Part shown: in pieces, positions 44,044 through 57,588 of the stretch
Numbering within the stretch: position 1 is the first letter of the stretch
How the letters are laid out: each line of letters begins with the position of its first letter
Origin: Odontesthes bonariensis
Taxonomy: Eukaryota > Chordata > Actinopteri > Atheriniformes > Atherinopsidae
Assembly (NCBI RefSeq): GCF_027942865.1
Contig: NC_134526.1
Span: 19,573,784 to 19,637,783, forward strand
Length of the DNA: 64,000 bases
Reading direction: 5' to 3'
The notes under the pieces: model-generated
Database searches by the model: none
What the model was told of the DNA's origin: nothing
Seen by the model: the letters and a program-made list of their open reading frames with translations, nothing else
Position numbers and translations under genes: made by a program

Positions 44044-44048
44044 CAAAC

Positions 44049-45700
44049 AGGATAAGAGACCACACGGGCTGCTTCAATGTGACAGCCTCAATATGAAGAA
44101 GAGCACTAACATGAAATAATGAATTATTAAATAATAAAACTCATAACTATATCACAGTTGGCCTCTAATGCTTCCATGTTTAACTCATATCAGGGTTCAG
44201 TTGCTAACAGGAACTGAACTGCATGTTTAGAACACCATCTTTTTTTTTAAAGATTTTATTTTCTAATTTTAAGACATGATGGGATTGTGCACACACATTA
44301 ACACAAATACTGCACATCTATATCAAAGTAGACTGCAGTACGGGGTGTATCAATATGTATCAGTCTTCTAAACTAGATGTTTCAGTCCTCAAAGAGCCCA
44401 TAAAACAATGTGTACTTGATGTTACAGTTGATATTTGAAGCATCATTATTTCATCTGAGGATGTGTGTACAGAATGTGAGCTACTTCATGCCAGAACACC
44501 TGCTGACATGCAAATATGTGCGGCTGAATGTGTGTTTCTGTCTGAAAAGATTAATTATAGTTCTGGCAGTTTCTGAAAAGTTTCACAGCCACAGGTGTGG
44601 TCCCAGAGGTCCACAGAGAGGGAGGATGTGACACTGAAGAGAAACCTGAAACCTTCCGCTCATAAATGATAACAGAAGGTCACAGTACGTTGACTTCATG
44701 CGTTTTGTTTTAGATATTTGCTGTCCTGTTTAAGCCGATAACAAAGTCCTGTTTGTTATCCATCACATGCACCATAACTGAAAACTAAAAAATTGTTTGC
44801 AAACATTAAAAATAAAGCATGAAAACATAACTGTTTCTTGCTAAAAAAATACACCTGAATAAAATGAAAAGGGGACGACTTTATCTATTGTAAAATGACA
44901 GCATCAAAATCAAAGATTCAACTGAATCAGATTTAAAACATGTTTGTTTTCTTTTCTTTTTTAGAATATATAATATAAAAAAGATATATGAAAAATAAAT
45001 TTGATATTATTGTCAGTCCTTATGTTTGAAGAAAAATTTTAAATTGCAATTATACAACAGATGGAGGATTGCAAGTGTTTGAAAATTACTCAAACACTTG
45101 TGATGTGTTGCCGTCTGTGACAGCCACACATTCTTCTCATTTCTCCTCTTTATCTGGAAAAACAGATTGTAAGTTTAAAATCATAGGATATTGAGGCACA
45201 AATATAGCAACATTGTACCTTTTTCAAGTGGACAACAGTGGACCAAAATGTTGCATATCTGCTACAGATCTGTCATAGAGAGCTTTGCAGCCTGCGGCCA
45301 CCCATTGGGGCAGTGACTCAAAGAAATTTAGCAAGCTGATGAAGACTCGCTCTGTGCTGGACACTGCTCTGGAGCCCCTGGGCCTGATGCTGCACAATTT
45401 GGTGAACATAAAGAACAACAATGACCATCTTTTTCATAACATTGTGTTGAAACAACAGACTGACCAGACTGCTGGTCTAAGTTGAAGAGGAGACATTGTG
45501 GATGCAGAAGGGGAACGGAGTGGAGAGAAAGGTAAAAGAGGGTTAAACCATTCAAAGTATTATTGAATTCAATATAACTGTTGTTAAGAGAAGAGGGGGT
45601 GTTACATAGCAATAAATATGGCACTTCTCCATCTTTTCTGAAATGTGTTTCCACCATCAAATTCAAGATGAGCAAATTTTTTTCATGAAATTGTAAAAAG
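44049..45700. other. Gene-poor region, no gene seen
   Basis: AT-rich with short homopolymers. At 45240-45480 there is an open frame on each strand with no recognisable protein. Confidence 0.55.
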
Positions 45701-45702
45701 AC

Positions 45703-46030
45703 TCACTGAATGAGAAACTCACGGCAATCAACAGAGTCTTCTGCTGCCAGTCTCTTGACACAAAGGTACACAGTATTTCTGGACACATCATATGAAAGCA
45801 TTAAACAAGATATGGAATATTCATTGTTGGACCCTGATTGCCTTACAATCCATTTCAGGGGTTTCTCAGGCCTTTGGTTCATCAGGTGACTGTAGTCACG
45901 GATCAAGTCAAACCTCGGTGTACCACATGATATTTTTACTGTTTTCCAGTCCTTTTCACCTCAGAGGTACACTGAACTTGTTGGATCTCACTCCAAACTC
46001 CCTGAGATGGTCATCAACATCAGCTAAAAT
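45703..46030 (-). pseudogene. Worn VH relic beyond the last intact V
   Basis: One minus-strand frame reads VKISCGTPRFD..., then MNQRPEKPLKWIVRQ (framework 2-like, with the invariant Trp in KW), then DVSRNTVYLCVKRLAAEDSV (framework 3-like). YYC is replaced (VDCREF) and no RSS or leader was found. An old VH copy; marks that the array once reached at least this far. Confidence 0.6.
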
Positions 46031-48763
46031 TACTAAAGAGAGTTCAGAGTACAAAATCATAAACAATACTTATGAGCTATCTAATTTTTAAAACATTTAT
46101 ATAAATTACCTGTCTGCAAAGCAGCACACTGAATGAATCATTAGATGATGCATGGATGAAGTTCAAATGTAAGAAGACAAGAAGTCACTTGTCATAGTTT
46201 CTTATGTGACTTGTCGAACACAACTTTTTCCAAATTAGTTCACTTTCATCCCATTAAACCTGTTGATTTAGGTGTTTCATTCCATTTGCAAAGCACAGAT
46301 TAACTTTTATTTGATAAGAAAGGGCAAGTTAATAAACGTAACTGTACGGAGACACTTTATTTTTCATATTGATAATATGTGTAGTCATTAGAAAAAAATG
46401 CATCAGCATAAAAAGGGTACGGACTCACACACAGACAAATATTAACTGGACATTTCACAGTTAAAAGCATTTCTCTGGTTTGGCCAAGTCTGGAAAGTAG
46501 AGCACAACACACTGTCATTAAGCCTGACTGACCGGGATTAGTATGTTTGAGCTGTTTAAGGAGCTGAGATATGAAATAAAACCCTGTCCAAAAATCCTCC
46601 AGCTGTTGACAGCATCAAAATATCTGACCACGTATGTCAAGTTTATCTGAAAGAATTCTCATCTCCACCTAGAGGTTTAAAGAATTACTGCTGGTTAGAT
46701 GGAGAGTTGACGAGAAACAAATCAAGAAGCTGTATACTTATAAGGACATAAGCACAGAGAAATGACCAACTACTGAGACATTTCTGTCTTTGGTGAACCC
46801 ATCTCCTTTCTGTTGCACTATGTTGGCAACTTTAAAAGGAAATTAAACACTTTCATTGCCTTGCATTCATAAGATTTTGCCCTCTGAGACTGTGGCTATT
46901 TTCCATCTTCCCACATTCCAATAACTGTTCTATGAGGGCTAAAGAGAATGAGTAAAATGTTTCTGACAAAAAATTCAGACCCCTGCGAGCGTTAAAAGGA
47001 GAGAGGGAAATGCTATAAGCTGAATCTGCGAGAAAGAAACAGTTCACCACAAAGAAAATCTCATTGTGGGTCACATTTTGTCTTTCTAGCCTTGGGGTCC
47101 CATAAAGGTAGATAGAAGAAGAGAGGCTGATCTCAAACAGGATTCATAAAAAAGTAGTTGTTGAAATGTATTCAGTCCTTATACTGCTCAAATACTGAAT
47201 CTTAACATTTGGTAAAGATGTTTTCCTTTCATACAGTGAAGGTGACATGAAATGATCTGTTTTGGAATGGCTTTCCATAGTTTGCTCCTGTGAACCTTTC
47301 TCTCACCTCGTTCCTTTATGACTGTTGTCAGTTTATTGCCATCACCTGTTGTTCATTTGTGATTTCTTTCCTCATGATAGATCCCACTTTTTTCTGTCTT
47401 TTGTCAGATCCTCCTCGCTCCGCTTCTTGCTCCTATTAAACCTTTATTTGGCTGTCTGCTCCCTATCGGTGTGGAAAAAATGTTTCTGTCTCTGTCTCTG
47501 CCCAGTTTTCTGTTTGTCTTGATCTGATTTTTAATACCCTGCTTTGGATATCATTAAAATGCATCTCAAAGATAAGACTAGAGGAAAGTTTCACCCAATT
47601 TCCTATTTTTCTCCGGCACTAGTTCCACAATCAAACTGGGACTCGCTTGCTGTCACACTTTTGTTTTTTTTTGCAAGCAGATTTTCATATCATAATCATA
47701 CCAAAAACGTAGTTAAATGGAAGTAAGTCCTTTTCTTAAAGAAAATTTAATTTTATCAGGGCAAACAGAGGTAGTTTGCCATGACTCTTCCTACATCATT
47801 CATTTATTAATATTTTGTGGTGCCATGGCTGCTTTGAATGGACAAAGCATACACAGCACTTTAAAATATATTGAAAAATATAAGGATGATATAACCGTGA
47901 AAAAATACAGCTTACATCAAATCCTACAAAAGGACATTATGTACCAAGAGATATATGATTGAACTGGTGAACGGAATATGACCGTTAATCTGTCTGTGGA
48001 AGATATACAGTCAGAACTGGATCAGGCCTTTTATGTAAAAAGACATGGAAGATCATATCATGGCAATAGCAGGCATCTGATATGATTCCCCTTTCCCTGG
48101 ATGTGTTGAATTTCAGACACCAAACCGGTCACTGCTCATTTATCTGATTAGTTAAATGCTTCTCGGAAGGCAATCAAACAACTCAACTACAAATGTGATA
48201 ACTGTATATTAGAAACAGTTTGTGGGAACACCTCAATTTTGCATAAGCACTATTTTATATGATTATGCAATGTATAATTCTGCTTTAAAAACACAAGGGA
48301 CAAGCCGTGTAAGGGATGCAGTTGTTTACAATTTTTTTTCTAATTGCTTGTTGTTTTTCATGATTTGCTTGGTGAGTCTGATTATTGTGACAAAACATTT
48401 GCACATATTGAAGTTAGAATCCCAATTTTATCAATTATATTTGAGACCAGTCTCAAAATGTTTTTTTTTTTTTTTTTTTGCATATATTCTATAAGCCGAT
48501 TAAATGTACTAAAAATTGATGCTTTTAAAAACAGCGTTGATGTTTGTCTGAAATTGTGGACAGCATTAAGCCCATCTTTCCTCTGACCAGAGCTGAAAAG
48601 ATTATCCATCAGAGACGTCATCCCTCATGGAATGAGCAGATACGCAAAGATCCTCATGGCTAAAAAATGAATTAAGTGATTGAAAGCTGCTGGAAATTTT
48701 TTCTCTTTAGATTTCGCAAAGAATTTTTCCTTATTTCCAAGGATCTAGACTGAGTCGGTCGTC
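46031..48763. other. Gene-poor region, no gene seen
   Basis: 47320-47480 has a TATTAAACCTTTATTTGGCT stretch that resembles an LTR polyadenylation region but lacks clear ends. A T19 run lies at about 48461-48479. Upstream flank of the EF-hand gene. Confidence 0.55.
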
Positions 48764-51078
48764 ATGAGTCTCAAGCAGCCCTGCATCTTTCTCCGAGGAG
48801 GAGGAAAAATGAGACCAGTAAGTCCGTACGGTTTGATAATTCAGTGGTACAATGCTTAGTATCCATGCTTTGTCTGTTTTGTTCTTTTTACAATAGTTGT
48901 TTTGATCTTTAAGCTTTGAGCTTTCTGAATCACAAAACAATTCAATGCATTTCTAATGAATTATTTTCTTGTTGCTTGGTTTGACCGAAGCATGATATGT
49001 CTTCTTGAAGAGTTTTTGTTATCATGGTCAGGCTTGTTTGGTATGATTTTAGACTTAATGCAGAGACTGGAGTAGGGACAGCAAAGCAAAGATTTTACTA
49101 GATACATTTGGGTGATGCATCGGGAGTCAGTTACTTTTTATAATACCTTAAGTTTCAAAGACTTCATTTGCACACTACCTTATCTCATACTGAGATTCAA
49201 CATCTTGACGTGTTCACTTGTTCATATGTTGACCAGAAACGTACATTTAGAATTGATTGAGCAATTCTAAATGTTGAAAAAATATTTCACGTTAATATTC
49301 AATGGACTCATCCCGAACTGTGTACAATCAATAATCATTTTAAAACATGTTACACTGAGAGACTAAGCAGAAACAAGAACGTAATCTTATGAAAAGCTCA
49401 ATTCTAGATTTTAAAGAGGGAGAAAAAAAGAAAACAGCAAAGAAACATTATGCTCTAACAAAATTTGTCAAGCTTGAATCACACCGATTCCAAAATGTTA
49501 ATTTCAAAACAATTTGTTGTGGTGATTATTATTTTTTTGGATATTGTATATAGGCCATAAACCCTGGCATCATGCAGGAGGACACAGTCTGTGTGACTAT
49601 TACCAAGATCATTACAGTGCTACTAGGATGATTCAGGAGTTGATGGACCACAGAAAGAAAATAACTTTATTAGTATTTTTTTTGTGACCAATGATTGAAT
49701 AAAAAGCAAACTAACATCATTGTTGTATCTGTACCATCATTTTTCCTTTTTCAGACAAGAAACCTCACACAGGATGAAATGGAAGGTAAGGCACTTTTTA
49801 AGACATACTGCATCGGCTTTATTATGTTTTCAGAAATTTTGTTGAGGGCAGTTCTCCATTTCCCGTCACCTGTATGATTTGTAGAGTTACGTGAAGCTTT
49901 TGTGGAGTTTGATAAAGACAAGGACGGCTACATAAGCTGCAAAGACTTGGGGAACCTAATGAGGACCATGGGCTACATGCCAACTGAGATGGAGCTGATA
50001 GAACTGAGCCAAAACATCAACATGAACTGTGAGTGTTCTTGTGAAACTGAAGAAAAATGGAATGCACCGAGTTAATGTGTAAAATTATTACACTGAATAT
50101 GTTTAGAACAATTACTTATATTTTTGTTTGTTTTTGTTTACTTTATTCACAATATATACTCAGCAAAATAGTCATCTTCATAACGACCACATTTTGTGCT
50201 GTAAGAAAGCCCGAAAAATCAGGTTTTTTTACAAATATATAATTTAATTATTTGTTTATTGTTGTCCTGTCTGTAATTCTTATCGCAGTGGGGGGGCAGG
50301 TGGACTTTGAAGATTTTGTGGAACTAATGACCCCCAAGCTTCTGGATGAAACTGCAGGGATGATCGGGTTGAGGGAACTTAAAGATGCTTTCAAAGAGGT
50401 GAGCTCAACATTCCCTTTTTGTACATACGGTGTTTGGCGCCACATGCTGGACACTGAAAGAACTCAGAGTAAAAACTCAAACGCAGTGTTGAGAAAACAT
50501 AACGCCACAGAATGCATTCAAAAAGCCCTAAAACCAGTATCTCCTCCCCCCTTCCTGCAGTTTGATATCGATGGGGATGGTTCGATCACATCTAAAGAGT
50601 TGAAACATGCAATGCTAAAGTTATTAGGTGAGCACACCAGCAAAAATGAAATTAATGCCGTTGTCAGAGAAGTTGACAACAATGGAGACGGAAAAGTAGA
50701 CTTTGAGGGTAAGTTACAAATTAACACAAACGCACACAATTATTTGGGCCAAAGAATAACGGCATTATGGAATAATCTGTTGTTATATGTTGATATGTTG
50801 TCTGTTGTAATAAATGTTTTGTTGTTCTTAAATATTCTCCAAGGAAAGTAAACTCTCAGAGGAATCCATCAGCAATTCAATCGCTTACACGGCTAAAACT
50901 TGACCTACTATTTTTTATTTTTCACCATGAAGTCGAAGTAATCTGTTGTGTGTTTGTTCATACTTCAGCAGTTGTATGGAAATTGTTGTCAGCTCACACT
51001 GAACATACAATGATTTAGCTAATCAATATTTTGTTTGTTGTCTTCCCAGAGTTTGTGAAAATGATGTCAAAGAAATGA
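48764..51078 (+). CDS. cabp5: Calcium-binding protein 5-type neuronal EF-hand protein
   Basis: Six exons: 48764-48817, 49755-49785, 49885-50028, 50289-50398, 50561-50708, 51050-51078. Total 516 nt, 171 residues, all joins in frame with GT-AG. N terminus [20 protein letters not shown]1 loop [12 protein letters not shown] is canonical; EF2 (SQNINMNLGGQVDF) has lost its acidic ligands, as in the whole CaBP family; EF3 [12 protein letters not shown] and EF4 [12 protein letters not shown] are canonical; end [23 protein letters not shown] and the CIFLR start fit CaBP5 best; CaBP1/2 are the alternative. CaBPs are calmodulin-like regulators of calcium channels in retina and ear. Confidence 0.9.
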
Positions 51079-51176
51079 GGATAAAAGCGTGAAGACTGGA
51101 AACAACCGGATGCATTTTCTATCATATTTTGTGCTGACGATTGCCTCATTATTGTGTATCATTCTACTGTCCTGTC

Positions 51177-51182
51177 ATTAAA
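51177..51182 (+). promoter_or_regulatory. Polyadenylation signal ATTAAA of cabp5
   Basis: ATTAAA about 100 bp after the cabp5 stop codon. Confidence 0.65.
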
Positions 51183-53239
51183 GTTCCACCTGTCCCATGC
51201 TTGATAATGTGATGCTTGATTATTGTATGACGGCAAAGGTTTCCCCTTTCTGTTGAAAACTGACTGATATGAAATTCCAATGGTGATTCTAGCTTGCCAA
51301 TGCCAGTGTAATTTCATCACATTTTTTTACTGTAGATTATTGTGATCTACAGTATTTTACCTTGAATCCCACAGATCCATCCCAGTGACTGAGCAGTGAG
51401 TGTTTGTGTGTCATTGTTGTTGTTAGTTGTTCAAAAGTTCAGAAATTCCAAAATGGGGCTCCAGTGCTGACATGAAAGAGAAAAAAGCTTGTGAAATTAG
51501 AGTGTCTGATGTTAATGGAAGTGGAAACACAGAACAAAAGTGAATCAAGTTGATTTGTTTTAGCAGCGCTGTGTTCTGGATTGCAGGCTGACTTTACAGT
51601 CTTTGCCATGACTCAGCAAAGTGGAATTAGTACAATTAGTACTAATTAGACGAGACCTCACTGAAATTCCTGTGATCTAAATCTAATCATACTATAAAGG
51701 TACATATTGTATATATGTTTGATGTGAGTTTACCCTCTAGGATACTTTCCCTACATGAGTGCAATTAGGTGAACTGTTCATCCTTACTGTAGACTAATTG
51801 TTGTTTTTTGACCCATAAAGGAGAAAATTAATTTTGACTTAGCAGTGTTGTTTTGGAGGCACACTGATGTATGGCTGGAGCTTGTCCACATCTACTGAAA
51901 ACATCTGGGCCGGCTTGGTCTCATTTGTGCTGGATTCAACCTGGATTGAGCTTTATTTGGATGTAAACATCAGTTATTTCACTGGTCATTCAATGGCTTC
52001 TTGGATATAAAGCTCATGCTAATGTGATATTGTGTAGGAGGAATAATAATGTTAAATAAAATGGTAAATACTCGTGTTTTTAACTTCATGTTACTCAACA
52101 CAGTTTTAAGGTTACAGTGTGTGCAGTTCTTAGCAAGTAAACTTAGCAGTAAATCGATTAAAGGTTCACCATTGCTCAGCTGGGATTGTCTTGAATATGA
52201 CAGCTGACACTGCCAGAGAGCTTTGAATGAACTTGTGAACCTTGCATTGAATTATGTGTCCATTTAGTGACACCTGGAGGACATTATCTCAGCAGGACAC
52301 AGTTACCTTGGTTGTCCATTCTTCACTCCTATGTGTCAACAGGCCTCTCATCATTGCTTAGCTAATTTTTTGCTGCTTAATTAAGCTTTGGACATACCTT
52401 GTATTAAAATCAATTGCAAATTTTACAAAATAAAATAATTTCTCATATATTTGTGTTTTGTTTTTCTTTTTTACTCTTGTTCTGGGCCATGTCATTGATT
52501 TCCTTCCACTTGTTGTGGCAGAAGAGACAAATACAATATGCTGACAGGTTTTCTTCCTCCTTCATAAGCATTTTTGCTCGTATCAAATAACAAAATCAAA
52601 CTGTCCATTTGTCAAAAAACAACATGTATGGCTTGTAATGCATATATAACACACCACAGTGTGGTCAAAAAGGAAAACTTAAATCTCAGAGTGCTGGTCA
52701 ACTGAGTACAAAGGCTCAGTTGAGCCTTTGTAATCAGGCCTCATCACAGCCCAGGTTCAAATGATGAGGTTCTGAAAACTGTGCATCTTGTCAAGATTTC
52801 ATTTTATAGTAAACATTTTAGAGCGCTTTTCAGCTTGGCAAAGATATCCACAGCATGATTCACAATTAGCAAAACCATTGTTCCAAAATTCATTGAAACC
52901 TGTGGAGTGTGCTTTAATTTGCCAAATATACTGTTCTCGTTTTCACTTATTGAGTGCCTGGAAATGACTTGAAATAAAACTTCATGATAGATATTCAATG
53001 TGTATGGTGATTGAATATGACTGAAAAGTCACTTCATGAGACATAAATGGACATCTACAGATGCATAAATGTTCCAAGTCATAGCTAAATTAATATAAAC
53101 TTAGATAGATTAAAAGATAATACCAAGCACAGTAAGCCTACTCCGTTTGGAATGATGTCATATGATATTTAAATGACAGATTGTCAGTAGTGATAATACA
53201 TTTACTTTCTAACCGCCTTGTTCATTTGGCATCTTTTGC
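51183..53239. other. Intergenic, no gene seen
   Basis: AT-rich. A perfect 11-bp-stem palindrome (ACAAAGGCTCA/TGAGCCTTTGT, 52708-52731) is present. No coding frame recognised. Confidence 0.55.
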
Positions 53240-53381
53240 TATAAAAGCCTCTGCTGCTAATGCTGTTGCATAACAAAGCAACAGCATGAGGGTCCTGAAA
53301 TTGGCTATGGTTATTCTTGTCTTTCAAATGAATGTGCTTGTTATAATAAGACTGTCGCCTAATTTTACATTTTTCATAAAG
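53240..53381 (+). other. Possible first exon of an unrecognised secreted-peptide gene
   Basis: TATAAAAG at 53240-53247, then 38 bp later an ATG (53286) opening 32 hydrophobic codons (MRVLKLAMVILVFQMNVLVI...) that end exactly at an AAG|GTAAAT donor (53381). This looks like a TATA promoter plus signal-peptide exon. A 9-bp-stem hairpin (53261-53286) sits between. The next acceptor-flanked segment (53473 on) gives an early stop, and no further exons were found. It could well be chance or a relic. Confidence 0.25.
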
Positions 53382-54642
53382 GTAAATATAAGAAACATAA
53401 TGCTAAAACCTGGTAGAAGCAGTCAGTGGCATGAAAACACTGCCATGACACAATCTTAACTTCTAATACAGTATTTCTTTCATGCCATCCATTGATGTCA
53501 ACCAGTGAGTGTTTTTCAGTTATAAGAAGTTGCATTATTTTCTAATGAATGTGGCAAGTAAACGCTTAGCTTCCCATCAGATTTCAGACAAATGAAGAGC
53601 AAATGAATCATGAAACAAAATGCAAACTGCATGTCACGAGTCTCAGGAATAATCTGCATCTCTGGGGTGGATTAGCTCAGACCCTGTAATCCTCGGCATG
53701 CAACCCTCAGATGAACAGATGGTAGATACGAAAAAAACACCACACTAATTCTCAGCAAAACTGAGTTTTTATAATTAAGAAAATATAAAATCAATCAATT
53801 CTGCTGCAGCAATGTTATAGACCACATTTAGAATATCAAAACTAATTTTACTTCCTTTTAAACTGTCTGTCTAACTCCTATTGACAACATTCATCCACAC
53901 CTGAAGTCACCATCAGTTTGATTAGTTGTTTTTTATTTGAATAAAAAAATACATAAATAAACAGCCTACATTGGGTACATACTCGTGTTTATACTGTAAC
54001 ATATAAACAACCAAACCAGCAAAAAATGGAACTTAAGAAGAAAGAAAGAGTGTGGTGATAGATTTCTTAATAGAACGTTCCAGCATACACAAAAGCACTG
54101 TAATAAGAGAAAGAGAAACCACAGTATGTACAGTTTAATATAGGTGTGAAATCCGTTTCGGGAAATTAAATAAAAATAGATTTACATTTAAAAATTCTTT
54201 TATGTTTCACAGTTTTTTTGGTTGAAGCACTCTTGAGGCCTTTGCTTCCAAAAGGCGTACAGTGTAAACACATGCATGAGCAGCCTCAGAACAGAGGCTG
54301 GGATCCAGAACAGGTAGGTTTTACATGCATACGGGAGCACAGTAACTGAAGTGAATATTTACAATAACTAACACTTAATCTGGTCATTGTTCCCACAAAT
54401 GTTGTCAAATTTCAGTTTGCAGTCAAACTTTCTAGCATGTGACATTGTCTTACAGCAATATACTAAATGTTGTGGCTATTCTTACTGTTAACCACACATT
54501 CAACACGAGTTGAATGAGTGGCTTGTCTAATTCTTTGGGGCAGGTTCACACAGTGATTCACTGACTGGAATAAGATGCACGCCCAAGGGCAAGCAGGGCT
54601 AAGTTAAGGCATCCCTGCACGTTGCACATATGTGGGTCAAAT
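53382..54642. other. Intergenic, probably the asphd1 3' UTR side
   Basis: No recognisable gene. The part next to 54642 would be the 3' UTR of the minus-strand gene that ends there. Confidence 0.5.
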
Positions 54643-57588
54643 TCAGAGGTCGGGGTTGAACATGAAGTCCAAAGCTTGTCTCTCTGCTGCAGCCACATTT
54701 GGATGCCAGAGGTCCACACTCAGAATGACTCTGGGACCAGATTCTGGAGGACCTGTAAAACAGACCAAGATACAGTTTTATTCAGATTAAATGAAAAGAG
54801 AACATGAAAAAAAAAAAGAGAAACTCTATTAATCCCAATGGGAAATGATAAAGTTGCGGTACTTTTTTATCATTATTTATTTCATTTTATTTTTCTAACT
54901 GTATTATTGTTTTATCGTAGTTGTTATTGTTTGTTTCATTATTCATTGTAAGCATTCATTGTGTCTCATTATTGTTGCTGGCACGAATGATCTGTACCTT
55001 GAAAGATGATAATTCTGAAATTGTTTTTTAAAAAAAAAGTAATGAAATCTGGCAGCCATATTTTGATGCAACTCCCGAAATGTAAATGTAAATGTGTTTT
55101 ATTTATACAGCCCTTTACAGACAATCCTTAAGATGTACCAAAGTGCTTTACAGCAGGTAATAAATAAAGAGAAGAATAAGTCAAAACAAATAAAAACAAT
55201 AAAAGAACAGTGAAAGCAATAAAAAATACAACAAAATCAAATAAGATAAAATAAGACAAAAGTGTCATCATACTACTGGGTATTAAAAGCAATCCTAAAT
55301 AAGTAGGTTTTTAGAAATGGGTCAAAGAACCTTGAAAAAAACCTAAACTTTTGAAGAAATCATTTTTTCTAATTGAATCTTTATTCAGAAATCGTGTATA
55401 GACTCTTTTCAACTGAAAAGACCACAAATTATGACCTGAACTTTTTGAAGCCGTATGTGCTTCACTGACCTTTGTGGGAAACGGTGTGAAGGAAGGAGTC
55501 ATCGACAAGGAGACAGTGTCCTTCTGACCAGCACTGAGGCTCCCCTCCCACCACCAGCTCACACGAAGAAGGAGTCTGCAGACCTGTAAAAGTGACGTCA
55601 GTCTTACTGTTTACACGAAAATGATTTCCCTTTAACTACAGGAGCTTCAACCATGTCTGCATTTAAAACTGAGAGGATTATAGCCAGATGGGACACAGTA
55701 AAAAAAAAATGAAGAACAGAGAAATTAACCTTAACCTTTTGCTAATGCATCTCTAATAATTTACATAACTTTAAGTACAGTATTACCTTCTGTGATTCTA
55801 TGGTTGTTACATGTGCTGGTCACATCATGTTGTAACCTCAATTCAGCAAACATGTGTCATTTCATGCAGGTGGATTTAAAGTTTAAACTCTGTATTTGAG
55901 TAGTTTGAGACAGTAACACCACAGGACATTGCAACAAAAATTCCAATATACTGTGAGACACTAAATGATGAGTCTGTGATGCACCTTTTAATTTCCCCTG
56001 AGGTACATCCAGTACTAGCAAATACTTCACACAGAGTGTAATTTTTTTTAAATACCGAGATGACAACGTAGGCGTGTGTTGGTGTGTCCATATGAGCTCC
56101 CCAACGTAGCTCCCGGCCCAAGCAGCCAAAATCCTGCAGATCCCAGCGAGTTGCTGTTTATGAATGTTCGCAGAGTAAGAAGTCTGCGGTAGGTGCGGGG
56201 ACAGGAGCGACAGTTTCCTGTCACGCAGACTCCTGCACTGTACAAGGGAAACACTGCCTGGCCCTGAAAGAGACAATGATCTCCATTAAGGACTCAGATT
56301 TGAATCCCACTCCGCACATTTCAACTTATCCACACGTTTCCACTTATTCATAGCCGATCTGAGGTTAACTTTAACAAGGACGAAATTACAAAGCGAATCA
56401 TAAAATATGCTGATTTGATGTTTTTTGTCTTAGTTTTGCTCAAGTGAGATTGAGAATATTGAATTCATTTAGTGATAATGATGGCTTTTACTTACCTACT
56501 GTAAGTTCATCCAGTATCAGTTTTACATTAAAAAACTTTTACCATCTCAAAATATACAGCACTATAGTCTGACAGTTGGAGAATAAACTAATCCAAACTG
56601 TTGATGTTGTGTATTTGGGATTTTGAGAGGACAATTGATGTGATTTTGAAACCTGACCACTGTCCCTATCTCAATGTGGCCATAAAGGTCTTGTTGAGTA
56701 CCTTTGGTCCCTGAGAGGTCCAACCTAACTTTGAGTCAATGCCCCGCTGGTAGACAGCCTGGAATTCAGCCAATATTATAGGGTAGCTGGCTTCCAAGAC
56801 TTCAATATCATGTCGATGAGCATCACGTGGGAAAAAAGGAACACTTGGGACGTCTGGCAGGAAGAAAAGATGGGGCTTCTGTATACCAGATAGATCACTG
56901 AGTCTGACCTAAAGTGGAAACAATCACAAATTAGTGATCATTTCTTGATAACGTTTTCTTCCTTTGCTGTTTACCCTTGAACATAAATACTGACCACTAT
57001 AACAAGACATTGTGTTGTTATGCCTGCCATAAAGATAGAACTAAGACTGCATTGAAATCCTGTGTAAAACTTTCTTGAACAACTCATATTCATCAGGTTT
57101 ACAGCCAACGGCAAGCACCGGCCGATGTGTCTCACCTGCTCACGGAGACCTTTATGAATGCGGCCCATTCCCACCCAACTGTAACGTTTGGCATACTCTT
57201 GCAGTGCTGTGTAAAGCTTTTTGGCTTCTGCTGATGCCTGAGCAGGGAACAAGGCATGACTCAGCACTGGGGTGAGGTAGTCTTGTCCCTGCTCCTCATC
57301 CTCCACTGTTTCCATGGAAATAAAAGGGCTAATTTGATCACTCCTGGACAGCTTGGATCGTGCACTGCCCTTTGCTCCAATGCAGCTACCACTTCTGGAA
57401 ATCATGGACCGCCTTGAGCTTGACTTGAGCTTTCCAGCGTGCGTATGGCCTGAGATTGGCAGATCAGAGCCAATCCGATAACAGTGCCACAGAAACAGGA
57501 GCAGCAGAGTCCACAGAAGGCCACTCAGTGAATGGACACCCAGCTCAACGCACTGAGGCAAAGGGATTGTGTTCATTGACCAATGCAT
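54643..57588 (-). CDS. asphd1: Aspartate beta-hydroxylase domain-containing protein (ASPHD1-type)
   Basis: Five exons: 57136-57588, 56702-56908, 56056-56263, 55470-55583, 54643-54752. Total 1,092 nt, 363 residues, all in frame. One membrane segment near the N terminus ([19 protein letters not shown], about residues 22-40) and a Ser/Lys-rich stretch. [20 protein letters not shown] leads into the aspartyl/asparaginyl hydroxylase fold: [72 protein letters not shown], and [20 protein letters not shown] before the stop. The [11 protein letters not shown] wording fits ASPHD1 better than ASPHD2. It is probably a type II membrane protein; enzymatic activity of this family is not established. Head-to-head with sez6l2. 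Confidence 0.9.
55080..55290. repeat. Dispersed repeat inside an asphd1 intron
   Basis: GTTTTATTTATACAGCCCTT...CCAAAGTGCTTTACAGCAGG, a common fish interspersed motif (SINE or LINE tail), in the last intron. No coding content. Confidence 0.55.

Noticed and set aside
45228-45500. Possible LINE 3' fragment
   Set aside because: Open frames on both strands, but no RT motif or known tail could be named.
47320-47480. Possible second LTR
   Set aside because: Has a polyadenylation-like stretch but no TG...CA ends and no target duplication.
42497-48763. D segments, J segments or constant exons on the right side
   Set aside because: No 12-bp-spacer RSS pairs, WGxG J motif or Ig constant exon seen; the V orientation also puts them to the left of the window.
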